A stretch of 64,000 nt of DNA from CADEDH01 sp050330635. Lineage in GTDB: Bacteria > Actinomycetota > Acidimicrobiia > Acidimicrobiales > SZUA-35. Below the pieces are notes generated by a model. That model searched no databases. It was given only the letters and a program-made list of their open reading frames with translations, and had not been told where the DNA came from. Positions within the stretch are counted from its first letter, which is position 1. The number at the start of each line of letters is the position of its first letter. The DNA is taken from contig JBHJNQ010000076.1 of NCBI GenBank assembly GCA_050330635.1, positions 14,220-78,219 on the forward strand, in the 5' to 3' direction. Made by a program: the position numbers and the translations under genes. Below are positions 17,152-26,419 of the stretch, piece by piece.

Positions 17152-19341
17152 ATGACTGAAAGCTCGACGAATACCCCGGAATGGGGTTCGCTCACCTCGA
17201 ACGAGTTCCAATCCAACGAGAAGTGGTGGCCGAACCAGCTGAACCTGCGGATGCTCCATCAGAACCACCCCGACTCGACGCCGTTCGGGCCCGACTTCGA
17301 CTACGCCGAGGCCGTGGCGGGGATCGACTTCGATCAGCTGACGCGCGACGTCGACGCCATCATGACCGACTCCAAGGAGTGGTGGCCGGCCGACTGGGGT
17401 CACTACGGCGGGTTCTTCATCCGTATGAGCTGGCACGCCGCCGGCACCTACCGGGTGCACGACGGTCGCGGCGGGGCCGGCACCGGCGCCCAGCGCTTCG
17501 CCCCCCTCAACTCCTGGCCCGACAACGGCAACCTCGACAAGGCCCGCCGACTGCTGCTGCCCATCAAGGAGAAGCACGGCAAGGCCATCTCCTGGGCTGA
17601 CCTGCTGGTCTTCGCCGGCAACCGTGCCCTCGAGACCATGGGCTTCAAGACCTTCGGCTTCGCCTTCGGCCGCTCCGACATCTGGGCCCCCGAGGACGAC
17701 ATCTACTGGGGCCCGGAGAACGAGTGGCTCGGCGATCAGCGCTACTCCCGCGACCGCGAGCTGGCCAACCCCCTGGCCGCGGTGCAGATGGGCCTCATCT
17801 ACGTGAACCCCGAGGGCCCCAACGGTGTGCCCGACGCCCTTGCCTCGGGTCGTGACATCCGCGAGACGTTCAAGCGGATGGCCATGAACGACGAGGAGAC
17901 CGTCGCCCTCACCGTCGGCGGTCACACCTTCGGCAAGATGCACGGCAACGGTCCTCCCGAGCTCGTGGGCGCCGAGCCCGAGGGCGGTGGCCTCGCCGAC
18001 CAGGGCTTCGGATGGGTCAGCACCCACGAGACCGGCCTCGGCCAGTTCACCATCACCTCCGGCCTCGAGGGTGCCTGGACCCCCACCCCCACCAAGTGGG
18101 ACAACATGTACCTCGAGACGATCTTCGCCCACGAGTGGGAGGTGGTCGAGTCGCCGGCGGGGGCCAAGCAGTGGCAGCCCCGTGAAGTGAAGGACGGCTT
18201 CATGGTTCCGCCGCTGGAGCCCGGAGCCCCCGAGACCAAGCCGACGATGACGACCGCCGACATGGCGATGATCGTCGACCCGCTCTATCTCGAGATCTCC
18301 AAGCGGTTCCACGAGAATCCCGATCAGCTGGCCGATGCCTTCGCCCGGGCCTGGTTCAAGCTCCTCCACCGTGACATGGGCCCAGCGGCCCGCTACGTCG
18401 GCCCCCAGGTCCCCAGCGAGCAGCTCGACTGGCAGGACAACGTGCCCGCCAACGAGGCGAAGGCGATCGGCGACGCTGAGATCACCGAGCTGAAGTCGAT
18501 CATCCTCGACTCGGGCCTGACCACCGAGCAACTGGTGAAGACGGCATGGGCCGCGGCCTCCACCTACCGTCGCACCGACTACCGCGGCGGTGCCAACGGT
18601 GCCCGGATCCGGCTCGAGCCCCAGCGCAGCTGGGACATGAACGTCCAGGCCGGCGTCGGTGCGGTGATCACCAAGCTGGAGGAGATCCAGGGCGAGTTCA
18701 ACGGCAAGGGCGGCGCCCAGGTGTCGCTCGCCGACCTGATCGTCCTCGGTGGCACCGCCGCCGTCGAGGCCGCGGCTAGGGCCGCCGGTCACGACATCAC
18801 CGTGCCGTTCACCCCGGGCCGGACCGACGTCGACCAGGACAGCGTCGACGTCGAATCCTTCTCCTACCTCGAGGGAACGGCCGACGGGTTCCGCAACTAC
18901 GTGGCCAAGCAGGGCGCCATCCCGAGCGAGCATCTGCTCATCGACAAGGCGTTCATGCTGAACCTGACGGCGCCGCAGATGACCGCCCTCGTCGGTGGTC
19001 TCCGCGTGCTGGGCAACAATGTCGGCGGCGAAGGCTACGGCGTGTTCACCGACCGACCGGGTCAGCTCACCACCGACTTCTTCCGCAACCTCCTCGACAT
19101 GGGCGTGCGGTGGGCCGCCGTCGGCGAGGCGGAGGACGTGTTCGAGGGCCGTGACCGGGCCACCGGCGATCCGAAGTGGACGGCCACCCGAGTCGATCTC
19201 GTGTTCGGTTCCAACAGCCAGCTCCGGGCCATCGCCGAGGAGTACGCCTCCTCCGCCGGCGGCGACGAGCTGTTCCTGAACCATTTCATGAACGGCTGGG
19301 TCAAGGTGATGGAGAACGACCGCTTCGATCTCCATCGCTGA
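17152..19341 (+). CDS. katG: catalase-peroxidase KatG
   Basis: 729 residues, the usual length. The N-terminal haem domain has distal R91, W94, H95 (RMSWHAAGTYR) and proximal H258 (GGHTFGK); W94, Y217 (GLIYVNPEG) and M243 (KRMAMND) form the Trp-Tyr-Met adduct needed for catalase activity. The C-terminal half is the haem-less duplicated domain (LVKTAWAAASTYR, YRGGANGARIRLEPQRSW). It disproportionates H2O2 in the cytoplasm. AGGAG precedes the ATG. Very probably controlled by the upstream furA. No defects. Confidence 0.97.
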   Translation: MTESSTNTPEWGSLTSNEFQSNEKWWPNQLNLRMLHQNHPDSTPFGPDFDYAEAVAGIDFDQLTRDVDAIMTDSKEWWPADWGHYGGFFIRMSWHAAGTYRVHDGRGGAGTGAQRFAPLNSWPDNGNLDKARRLLLPIKEKHGKAISWADLLVFAGNRALETMGFKTFGFAFGRSDIWAPEDDIYWGPENEWLGDQRYSRDRELANPLAAVQMGLIYVNPEGPNGVPDALASGRDIRETFKRMAMNDEETVALTVGGHTFGKMHGNGPPELVGAEPEGGGLADQGFGWVSTHETGLGQFTITSGLEGAWTPTPTKWDNMYLETIFAHEWEVVESPAGAKQWQPREVKDGFMVPPLEPGAPETKPTMTTADMAMIVDPLYLEISKRFHENPDQLADAFARAWFKLLHRDMGPAARYVGPQVPSEQLDWQDNVPANEAKAIGDAEITELKSIILDSGLTTEQLVKTAWAAASTYRRTDYRGGANGARIRLEPQRSWDMNVQAGVGAVITKLEEIQGEFNGKGGAQVSLADLIVLGGTAAVEAAARAAGHDITVPFTPGRTDVDQDSVDVESFSYLEGTADGFRNYVAKQGAIPSEHLLIDKAFMLNLTAPQMTALVGGLRVLGNNVGGEGYGVFTDRPGQLTTDFFRNLLDMGVRWAAVGEAEDVFEGRDRATGDPKWTATRVDLVFGSNSQLRAIAEEYASSAGGDELFLNHFMNGWVKVMENDRFDLHR

Positions 19342-19386
19342 GGCCACTCCACCCCGAGTCGGCTCTGCCGAGCTCGACTGATCCAC

Positions 19387-19417
19387 GGTGGGGCGCTACC
19401 ACGGGTAGCGCCCCACC
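19387..19417. terminator. bidirectional hairpin between katG and the SDR gene
   Basis: Perfect 14-bp inverted repeat GGTGGGGCGCTACC / GGTAGCGCCCCACC with a 3-base ACG loop, between two convergent genes. It can stop transcription from either side. Confidence 0.7.
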
Positions 19418-19478
19418 GGCGCGTCCGGGCCCCGGGTCGGACCGGCTCGGTGTGTCCGGCCGCCGGGCCTCGGACGGG

Positions 19479-20207
19479 TCAGGCCGTCATGCCGCCGTCG
19501 ACGACGAACTCCGAACCGGTGCAGTAGGTGCTGTCGTCGGAGGCGAGGAACAGGGCTAGCTTGGCCACCTCGTCGGGCGAAGCCTCGTGACCCATGGGGA
19601 TCCGCTCGTCGACCATCTGACGCACCCCCATCCGGTCGAACTCGTCGGCCATGGGGGTGTCGATGATGCCGGGGTGGATCGAGTTGACCCGCACCTGATG
19701 GGGGGCCAGCTCCTGGGCCAGGCTGCGGGTCATGCCCCGCACCGCCCACTTGCTGGCGCCGTAGGCCAGCGCCATGCCCGCCCCCCGGAGCCCGGCGATC
19801 GACGAGATGTTGATGATCGACCCCGAGCGCTGTTCCTGCATGATCGGGGCCACCGCCTTGAGGCCGAGGAAGACGCCGGTCTGGTTGACGGCGATGATCG
19901 TGTCCCACAGGTCGCGGTCGGTGTCGGCCAGGCCGGCGATGCGGAAGATGCCGGCGTTGTTGACGAGGACGTCGATGCGGCCGTGCTCGGCCACGATCTC
20001 CTTGGTGATCGTGGCCCACGCCGCCTCGTCGGTCACGTCGTGCTCGAAGAACGTGCCGCCGATCTCGTCGGCCACGAGACGCCCCTCGGCGAGCACGTCG
20101 GTCAGGTAGACCGTCGCCCCCTCCGCTGCGAAAAGGCGGCCCTCGGCCGCTCCCTGACCCCGGGCTCCGCCGGAGATCAACGCCACCTTGCCATCGAGTC
20201 GTGCCAT
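19479..20207 (-). CDS. short-chain dehydrogenase/reductase
   Basis: 242 residues, classical SDR: cofactor loop GGARGQG (13-19), NNAG (83-86), catalytic S136, Y149, K153 (YGASK), and HPGIIDTPM after them. Asp37 (YLTDV) at the end of beta-2 suggests NAD(H) preference. The sequence resembles 3-alpha/20-beta-hydroxysteroid dehydrogenase-like members, but the substrate cannot be told. Ends with the usual VVDGGMTA. Convergent with katG. Confidence 0.88.
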   Translation of the reverse strand: MARLDGKVALISGGARGQGAAEGRLFAAEGATVYLTDVLAEGRLVADEIGGTFFEHDVTDEAAWATITKEIVAEHGRIDVLVNNAGIFRIAGLADTDRDLWDTIIAVNQTGVFLGLKAVAPIMQEQRSGSIINISSIAGLRGAGMALAYGASKWAVRGMTRSLAQELAPHQVRVNSIHPGIIDTPMADEFDRMGVRQMVDERIPMGHEASPDEVAKLALFLASDDSTYCTGSEFVVDGGMTA

Positions 20208-20317
20208 GGGCGCCGAGCCTAGATCCCCGCCGCCGCCAGGGCCCGCCCACGGAACGGGCCCCGTGGCCAGGCCTGGCCCGTCGGTTGGTGGTCACCAGGG
20301 ATCGGTAACCTGACGCC

Positions 20318-20593
20318 ATGGCGAGAAACCCGCCCGCGATTCCTGCCGATACGTCTCCGGACGTCTGGCGTATGCAGATGGCGGCGATCGCCCGCCGGAG
20401 TGTCGCCGAGCGGCTTGCCGAGTGGGAGTCGCTCAACCGGCACGTTGCGGTCATGGAGGCTGATGCGGTCCGGCGACGCGATCCTGGCATGTCGGAGCGA
20501 GAGGTCTTCCTCACGCTGGTTCGTCGCCGCTATGGCGATCATCTGGCTGTCGAGATCTGGCCCGATGCCCGGGACCGGGTCGAGGGAGCGTAG
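20318..20593 (+). CDS. small helical protein upstream of a nucleotidyltransferase
   Basis: 91 residues, Arg/Ala-rich and predicted mainly helical (VWRMQMAAIARRSVAERLAEW, MSEREVFLTLVRRRYGDHLA). I recognise no named family; short proteins of this kind often precede nucleotidyltransferase genes. Its end overlaps the next start by 29 bases, so the two are likely co-translated. The arrangement suggests a toxin-antitoxin-like or regulatory pair (inference). Confidence 0.6.
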   Translation: MARNPPAIPADTSPDVWRMQMAAIARRSVAERLAEWESLNRHVAVMEADAVRRRDPGMSEREVFLTLVRRRYGDHLAVEIWPDARDRVEGA

Positions 20594-21164
20594 CGCTCTG
20601 ATCGATCTCACCGCCGCCTTCGAGCGCGTCGTCAGCGCGCTGGAGGACGCCGACCTGCCCTATGTGGTTGTCGGGTCCGTCGCTGCGGCGGCGTGGGGCG
20701 TCGCCAGGACGACGCGGGACGTAGATCTGGTTGCCGCAATTGGACCGGCGGACGTGGAAGCGGTACTCGGGTCCCTCGACGGCGACGAGCTCTACGTCAA
20801 CTCGGGCGATGCACGGCGTGCTGCCATCGACGGGGGCTCGTTCAACGTCATCCACCCCGCCTCCGGCGGCAAGGTCGATGTGTTCGTGATGCCACCCGAC
20901 GACCCGTTCACGCGAGCCCGGTTGGCCCGTCGGCTCAGAGCGACCGTTCTCGGAGTCGAGACCTGGGTCGATACGGCCGAAAACGTGGTCTTGGCCAAAC
21001 TGAGCTGGCGCCTGCAATCGAGATCGGAGACCCAGTGGCGGGACTGTGTCGAGATCGCTGCTATTGAGGAACTCGACCGTGGCTACATGGCTGAATGGGC
21101 TCCATCGCTAGGGGTGAGCGAGGATCTGGCAGAGCTCTTCACGCTCATCGACGACATCGTCTGA
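20565..21164 (+). CDS. nucleotidyltransferase domain protein (AbiEii/MNT-like)
   Basis: 199 residues. YVVVGSVAAAAWGVARTTRDVDL contains the fold's GS (37-38) and the metal-binding pair D52-x-D54; a third acidic residue is likely in GGKVDVFV. VETWVDTAENVVLAKLSWRL resembles the later helix of AbiEii/DUF6036-type proteins. It would transfer a nucleotide to a protein, RNA or small molecule. ATG 20565 is inside the preceding gene. With its small partner it may form a TA-like pair. Confidence 0.7.
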   Translation: MPGTGSRERSALIDLTAAFERVVSALEDADLPYVVVGSVAAAAWGVARTTRDVDLVAAIGPADVEAVLGSLDGDELYVNSGDARRAAIDGGSFNVIHPASGGKVDVFVMPPDDPFTRARLARRLRATVLGVETWVDTAENVVLAKLSWRLQSRSETQWRDCVEIAAIEELDRGYMAEWAPSLGVSEDLAELFTLIDDIV

Positions 21165-21224
21165 CCGGCTGGTGCGTAGCCAACAGCCAGAGGGAACTAC
21201 CAGCGAACCCCCGACACGGTCGGG

Positions 21225-22004
21225 TCAGGTGAAGGTGACCTCGACCGAGCCGAGGCCGGCGAAGTCGGCGATGATCGTATCGCCCCGGCCGGCTTCGAAG
21301 ACGTCGGTGACGACGCCCGTGGTGACCAGATCCCCGGCCCGGAGCTGGCGGCCGAAGCGGGGGAGCTCGTCGGCCAGCCAGGCCAGGACGTTGAGAGGGT
21401 GACCGAGCACGTTGGCCCCGGTCCCGCTGGTGATGACCTCGCCGTTGGATCGGACCGTGACCTCGGCCGCCCCGAGGTCGAGGTCGTGCCACTCGATCAC
21501 CGGTTGCCCCTCGACCCACCAGCCGTGGATGGCGTTGTCGGCCGCCACCCGGAGCGCACCGACCGACCAGTCGGTGAAGCGGTGATCGACGATCTCGATG
21601 GCGGGGATGACCGCCTCGACAAAATCGGCGATCGATTCAGGGGTGTGGCCATCCTGGCGCCCCGGTACGTCGCGACCGACCCGGATGCCGAACTCCGCCT
21701 CGATCACCCGGTGGGTGAACCGATCGGCCGGTAGCTCGACGCCGGACGGTGAGGTGGTGGGCGACAACAGCCGACCGAAGACCGGTCGGTCGATGCCGAG
21801 CGCCTGCTGGGCGATCGCGCCGGTGCAGGCGCACTTGTAGCCGATGGCCCGTGCCCTCTCGGGGAGCAGCCCGTCGACGACCAGGGACTGGATGGCGTAG
21901 GCGTCGTCGAGGTCGCCGGGTCGGAGGTGGGCCGGCAGGTCGGATTCGATCCGACCGGTGCGACGCATGTCCAGCAGTACGGCGGCAGCCTCGGCGTAGT
22001 CCAT
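21225..22004 (-). CDS. 2-keto-4-pentenoate hydratase / FAH-family enzyme
   Basis: About 259 residues: RAIGYKCACTGAIAQQALGI, VIEAEFGIRVGRD, AVIPAIEIVDHRF and DNAIHGWWVEG are the successive blocks of the MhpD/TesE hydratase group, with E-x-E metal ligands in VIEAEFG. It would hydrate 2-hydroxypenta-2,4-dienoate-like acids from meta-cleavage pathways. I chose ATG 22004 (MDYAEAAAVLL) over a start eight codons upstream. No pathway partner is intact nearby; the dienelactone hydrolase next to it is broken. Confidence 0.8.
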   Translation of the reverse strand: MDYAEAAAVLLDMRRTGRIESDLPAHLRPGDLDDAYAIQSLVVDGLLPERARAIGYKCACTGAIAQQALGIDRPVFGRLLSPTTSPSGVELPADRFTHRVIEAEFGIRVGRDVPGRQDGHTPESIADFVEAVIPAIEIVDHRFTDWSVGALRVAADNAIHGWWVEGQPVIEWHDLDLGAAEVTVRSNGEVITSGTGANVLGHPLNVLAWLADELPRFGRQLRAGDLVTTGVVTDVFEAGRGDTIIADFAGLGSVEVTFT

Positions 22005-22066
22005 GGCGGCCGATACTAGTTGCGGCACGGCCGTCTGACCGTCAGCGGATCCGGAGGAGGCACCCG

Positions 22067-22582
22067 ATGTTCAGCAGCGCCCGCACCCTCACCACCGACG
22101 ACGGTGAGCTCGGCGTCCATGTCGCCCACCCGACGGTGACGGCCCGTTCCCCGCCGTGCTGTTCTTCCACCACGGGCCCGGCTTCGACGCCGACTCCCGG
22201 CAGGCGGTGGAGCGGGTGGCGGCGGCCGGCTACCTGGTCGTCCGCCACCGATCGGTACCACCGGGCCGGACCGTGGACGGTGTTCGACGTGGAGGCGATC
22301 GTGACCGGAGGGCCGGACTCGCCCGCGACGGGGGAGCTGATGGGCCTGCTGCTGGGCACCACCGAGGACATGGTGGCGAGCGACGTCGACGACGGGCTGG
22401 CCCCGGTCGACCACAACCAACCCCTGCTCGACGCCGTGGCGGCGTTGGGTGAGCCGAGCGGCTACGGGGTGTACGACGGGGCCGATCACGGGTTCGCCGT
22501 GCCCGGCTTCACCTACCACGAGCCGGCGGCCGACAAGGCCTACGACCGCGCTCTCGAGCTGCTCGGTCGCCAACTGTGTTGA
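22067..22582 (+). pseudogene. dienelactone hydrolase family, frameshifted and internally deleted
   Basis: Starts with GGAGGAGG and ATG 22067 (MFSSARTLTTDDGELGVHVA). A one-base shift at about 22130 moves the frame to FPAVLFFHHGPGFDADSRQA and VERVAAAGYLVV; a second shift near 22245 restores the first frame at DRYHRAGPWTVFDV. At about 22400 (ASDVDDGLA next to PVDHNQPLLDAVAALG) roughly 90 residues are missing, including the nucleophile motif GxCxG. The C-terminal YDGADHGFAVPG with the catalytic His remains. Non-functional. Confidence 0.75.
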
Positions 22583-22598
22583 AGGCACCGCCCCAGCG

Positions 22599-23636
22599 TC
22601 AACCGATGGTCGCCGATGTCGTCGACGATGTGGTCGCCGGCGCCGACGTGGGGTCGGCGGCCGGCAGGTGGATGACGGACCGGGCGGGGCCCACCACCAG
22701 GTGGTCGTCGACCCGGATCTCCTGGTCGACGGTCACCGAGCCGTCGGCGCCCACGGCCGCCACGGTCGCACCACACACCACGGTCGATCCCGACAGCACG
22801 GGGGCTCGATTGCGGAAGCGGAGGCGAGTGAGCCGGGCGCCGGGCGGGGCCCACGCCGTCACCTGATGGGCGAGGAGCGCGCCCAGCAGTTGCCCGTCGA
22901 CGACGGGCCGATCGAACCCGGCGGCCCTGGCCCAGTCGGGGTCGTGGTGGAGGCGGTGCCAGTCCCACGTCGCCGCCCCGTAGGCCATCAGCTCCACCGG
23001 GCCGAGGGGACGGACCAGGTCGGGCAGGCGATCACCGACCGATGGGGGCGTGGCGTGGAGGGTCGTCGGGCCGTTTGCGGGAACGGTCGGTGGTAAGTCC
23101 GGGTCGGGACCCACGGTCGACGGGGGTGGCCGTTCGGTCGCCCGGTGGATCAGGGTCTCGGTGTCGGTGGCGAGCACCGTCCCGTCGGGGCGGGTGTAGG
23201 TAGCGGTGGTGGTGACGATGGCCATGGGACGGCCGGCGGCATCCGACCGTTCGACGATGTCGTCGAGGCGCCACACCGTCTCGATCACGTCGTCGGGCCG
23301 GATCGGGTGGTGGAAGGTGTAGTCGTTGCCGCCCCGGACCATCGTCGTCGGCCCGGGGAACGGGAGGTCCCAGGTGTGGCCCAAGTAGCCGCTGGCGTCG
23401 GGACGACGGCGCCCCGTCAGCTGGGTCGTGTCGCACACCAGCGTCGGAAACGCCTCGTGGCACCAGCGGTCGGGGTCGGCCCCGACGGCCAGGGCGTAGT
23501 GACGGATCGAGGGGGCGCCCAGTGGTTCCGGTGCCCGGTACGTGACCTCGGTGCCGACGAGAGCCACGACCTCGTCGGTCACCAGCGGCGGGTCCGGTAG
23601 CCGCTCGCCCCGCCCGTCGTCACCCATGCCAGTCAC
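22599..23636 (-). CDS. double hot-dog MaoC-like hydratase
   Basis: 345 residues. N-terminal hot-dog half (VTYRAPEPLGAPSIRHYALA, GGNDYTFHHPIRPDD) and a C-terminal MaoC half (YGAATWDWHRLHHDPDWARA, FDRPVVDGQLLGALLAHQV) carrying the hydratase residues Asp/His in the WDWHRLHHD helix. This layout is that of HTD2/mesaconyl-CoA hydratase-like enzymes that add water to enoyl-CoA thioesters. Its GTG overlaps the stop of the upstream RidA-repeat gene (GTGA), so the two form an operon. Substrate unknown. Confidence 0.78.
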   Translation of the reverse strand: MTGMGDDGRGERLPDPPLVTDEVVALVGTEVTYRAPEPLGAPSIRHYALAVGADPDRWCHEAFPTLVCDTTQLTGRRRPDASGYLGHTWDLPFPGPTTMVRGGNDYTFHHPIRPDDVIETVWRLDDIVERSDAAGRPMAIVTTTATYTRPDGTVLATDTETLIHRATERPPPSTVGPDPDLPPTVPANGPTTLHATPPSVGDRLPDLVRPLGPVELMAYGAATWDWHRLHHDPDWARAAGFDRPVVDGQLLGALLAHQVTAWAPPGARLTRLRFRNRAPVLSGSTVVCGATVAAVGADGSVTVDQEIRVDDHLVVGPARSVIHLPAADPTSAPATTSSTTSATIG

Positions 23637-24736
23637 GGGAGGGCGGCCACGGCCTCGACCTCGAGGTGCCAGCTCCGGCCGAGCAGCCCGGCTACCACCA
23701 CCCCGGTCGACACGGGGAACGGTCGGCCCAGCACCTGCCGGCGGACTTCGGCCACCTCCCGGTAGCGGCCGGCGCCGGCCGGGGTCACGTACTCCACGGT
23801 CTTCACCAGGTGGTCGATCGAGGTGCCGGCCAGCTCGCAGACCCGGGCGATCTCGCCGTAGATGAACTCGGCCTGGGCCCGGATGTCGTCGGGGGCGACC
23901 GTCTCACCCGACGCTGGATCCCAGGCCGTTGTGCCGGAGATGAACACGAGCCCGCCGGCGGTGACGGCGGGACTGAAGGTCAGGGCGGCGTAGGCGTCGG
24001 TGGCGTAGGGGACCACGGCCTTCGGCTCGGCCGCCGCCCACACGTCGATGGCCACGAGCACCTCGGGGTGGGGGAGCCGCGACACGAGGACCCCGGTGGA
24101 GGCGGGGAAGGTCGGGCCGAGCAGCTCCCGGCGAGCCGCCGCCGTGTCGCGGTAGCGGCTCCGGGTGGCCGGCGTGGTCTGCTGCACGACCCGCGCGACG
24201 TGGCTCAGGTCGAGCCCGTGGGCGGCGAGCCGGCGGCCCGCCTCCTCCAGCACCCAGGCGCACTGGGCCACGAAGTCGTCGGGGGCGACGACCCGGCCGG
24301 CGTCGTCGATCGGAAGGAGCTGAGGTAGCCGTACGTGCCCCGGTGGCCCGCCCGCCACGACCTCCACCTCGAGGTCGGCGTCGGGCCGGACGAGCGACTC
24401 GACCACCATCACCGACGGCTCCCGGTCGGTGGGCCGGGCTGCGGTCCGGGCCGCGGCGTCGGCCAGGCCGCCGGCCGTCACGTATTCGACGAGCTCGGTG
24501 ACGTCGGCCGGGATGCGGCCGGCGGCGGCGAGCACGGCGCCGGTCTTGGCCCAGCACACCGCCGCCTGCTCCCCGACGACTCCCCCGCTCGTGACCCCGC
24601 CGGTGTCGGGGTCGTGGCGAGACGCCGTCTGGCCCGACACCCAGGTGGCGCCCCCGGCCTCGACCCCCAGTGAGAAGGTGTAGCGGCTCGGGTCGAGCCA
24701 TTCGAACCGGTCCGGTCGGATCTCCTGCACCGTCAC
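23633..24736 (-). CDS. protein of three fused RidA/YjgF-like domains
   Basis: 367 residues. Three consecutive RidA-type units: one with GATWVSGQTAS and a degenerate C-terminal half; one with LPQLLPIDDAGRVVAPDDF, FPASTGVLVSRLPHPEVLVA; one with GGLVFISGTTAWDPASGE, HLVKTVEYVTPAG, RPFPVSTGVVVAGL, LEVEAVAA. RidA proteins form homotrimers that hydrolyse reactive enamines/imines; here the trimer may be encoded as one chain (inference). Unit 3 and part of unit 2 look best conserved; the catalytic Arg near STG-V is not obvious in all units. Start GTG 24736 after GGGAGGT. Confidence 0.75.
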   Translation of the reverse strand: MTVQEIRPDRFEWLDPSRYTFSLGVEAGGATWVSGQTASRHDPDTGGVTSGGVVGEQAAVCWAKTGAVLAAAGRIPADVTELVEYVTAGGLADAAARTAARPTDREPSVMVVESLVRPDADLEVEVVAGGPPGHVRLPQLLPIDDAGRVVAPDDFVAQCAWVLEEAGRRLAAHGLDLSHVARVVQQTTPATRSRYRDTAAARRELLGPTFPASTGVLVSRLPHPEVLVAIDVWAAAEPKAVVPYATDAYAALTFSPAVTAGGLVFISGTTAWDPASGETVAPDDIRAQAEFIYGEIARVCELAGTSIDHLVKTVEYVTPAGAGRYREVAEVRRQVLGRPFPVSTGVVVAGLLGRSWHLEVEAVAALP

Positions 24737-24937
24737 CCCCACACCTCCCGATCGGCCCGACACGGCTCCGGGGCCGTCACGGTGTCCATCTTCAGCGTCC
24801 TCGTTCACCGGTGTCCGTTCCCAGCGCCCGTCCCCGGGCGCCGCATCCTTGGTGCGCGACCCTATGTCATCGGCGACGGCGGCGTCGTGCCCCGCCATTC
24901 CGCTCCTGCTGCCACTCGGATTGGGGGGAGGTGTCCA

Positions 24938-25390
24938 CTACCGGGGGTCGAGGCCGGCGAGTCGCTCGACCTCCTGCACCACGCCGGCGACCGACCGCTG
25001 CTCGGACCGGGCCGTCGTCTCGGTGCCGTCGACGAGGCTGACCCGCCAGCTGCCGGTGGGATGGTTGTCGGGGTACCAGCCGACGTCGATGATGCGCCCC
25101 TCGGGGTGCTCGACGACGAGTTGGTCCTCGGTCAACCAGCCCCAACGTCCGTCGTCGGCGGCATCGTCCACCACCGAAAGGGACCTGTCGCTCAGGGCGA
25201 CCACGATCCGATCGAGAAGGGCGAACGCCGGGCCGTACCCCGGCCAGCGCATCGCCTCGTTGTATGCCATCGGCTGGGCGGCCACCGTGCCGGTCGGCGA
25301 AGCCACGGCCAGGGTCCGCGTCGGACGGTATGCCCGGTCGGCCGCTGACTCAAGCCCACAACGCAGCAAACCTGCGTCTATTCCGCTCAA
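24938..25390 (-). CDS. hypothetical protein downstream of a methyltransferase
   Basis: 150 residues, no family recognised. Notable are MAYNEAMRWPGYGPAFALLD, DGRWGWLTEDQLVVEHPEGR and DVGWYPDNHPTGSWRVSLVD. No signal peptide or membrane helix. Its start overlaps the stop of the methyltransferase gene by 4 bases (ATGA), so it is co-expressed with it. Codon use looks like that of its neighbours, supporting a real gene. Confidence 0.6.
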   Translation of the reverse strand: MSGIDAGLLRCGLESAADRAYRPTRTLAVASPTGTVAAQPMAYNEAMRWPGYGPAFALLDRIVVALSDRSLSVVDDAADDGRWGWLTEDQLVVEHPEGRIIDVGWYPDNHPTGSWRVSLVDGTETTARSEQRSVAGVVQEVERLAGLDPR

Positions 25391-26241
25391 CCTTTTCGGG
25401 GGGCGGTGGCTACGAAGACGTGGAAGCGGTCGTCCGCCTGGGGGGCGCCGCCGTGGTAGCCGCCCAGCACATCGACGTTGATGAAGCCGACTTCGGTGAG
25501 CAGCGACGCGATCTCCGCCGACGAGTAGACGTTGTACCGCAGGCCGCGCGTTTCGCGTGCCGTCAGGTCATCACCGCGCCACTGCCAGATCTGCATCTCC
25601 CGCTGCATCGCGCGATCCTCGGCGTCGATCGCGGTGACCCGATGCCGCAGGGCGTAGTGGAAGCCGTCCGGTGCGAGGCGTCGATCCTCGGACGCCGGAG
25701 GGGACTCGTCGACCGCTTTCGGTTTCCATCCGCGCAGCCGCTCGACATCGAACTCTCCGACCTCGTAGTCGAGAGCGAGCACGCCGCCCGGTCGCAAATG
25801 CGCCAGCGATCGACGCAGGCCTTCGCGGTCCTGGGCTCGGGTGCCACCAAGGCCGAACGAGCCGCAGCTCACGATGGTGCCGTAGCGGCGGGGAAGATCG
25901 AGCTGATGGGCGGCCTGCACGTACAGCGCCGGTTCGCGGCCGACCGCCTCGCACGCGTCTCGGCACGCCGTGATCATGTCGGGCGCCGCATCGACCCCGT
26001 CGACATCGAGCCCGCTTCCGACCCATGGCACCAGCAGCCGACCGGTCCCACAACCGAGATCGAGGGCCGGCTGACCCGACTCGACATAGGGACGAAAGAA
26101 CCCGATCTCCGGGCCATCGAGGTTGAAGTTGGCCCACCAGCGAGCCATCAACCCGTGATGCCAGGTCTCCACCGGCCCATCAAAACTGCGATCCGCTGCT
26201 TCCACCATCACCGGCACCATAAACCGCCAGGTGCCTGGCAC
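25387..26241 (-). CDS. SAM-dependent class I methyltransferase
   Basis: 284 residues. Motif I DLGCGTG (61-67), acidic end of beta-2 (VDGVDAAPDM), motif around IVSCGSFGLGG, and LRPGGVLALDYEV as motif III: the Methyltransf_25/11 pattern. The lid region FHYALRHRVTAIDAED with QIWQWRGDDLTARETRGLRY is typical of small-molecule methyltransferases. The target is unknown. Two further in-frame Met codons near the N-terminus leave the start somewhat uncertain. Confidence 0.85.
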   Translation of the reverse strand: MPGTWRFMVPVMVEAADRSFDGPVETWHHGLMARWWANFNLDGPEIGFFRPYVESGQPALDLGCGTGRLLVPWVGSGLDVDGVDAAPDMITACRDACEAVGREPALYVQAAHQLDLPRRYGTIVSCGSFGLGGTRAQDREGLRRSLAHLRPGGVLALDYEVGEFDVERLRGWKPKAVDESPPASEDRRLAPDGFHYALRHRVTAIDAEDRAMQREMQIWQWRGDDLTARETRGLRYNVYSSAEIASLLTEVGFINVDVLGGYHGGAPQADDRFHVFVATAPRKG

Positions 26242-26419
26242 CGGCCGATTCTCACCTGATGGTTAGCTCGGCTGTTGGTTTGCTGGGAGCCGTCGGTTTG
26301 GTGGGTTCACCGGTCGGTCGGGTCGGTTTGGTCGGCACGACGATGATGACCTGATCCGGCGGGGTGGGCTGGGTGCTCCCTGGACGACGTAGAAGCCGGC
26401 GTGGTGGGACCCACCCACG

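Noticed and set aside
17113..19386. 757-codon minus-strand frame opposite katG
   Set aside because: Pure antisense of an intact catalase-peroxidase; no domain seen.
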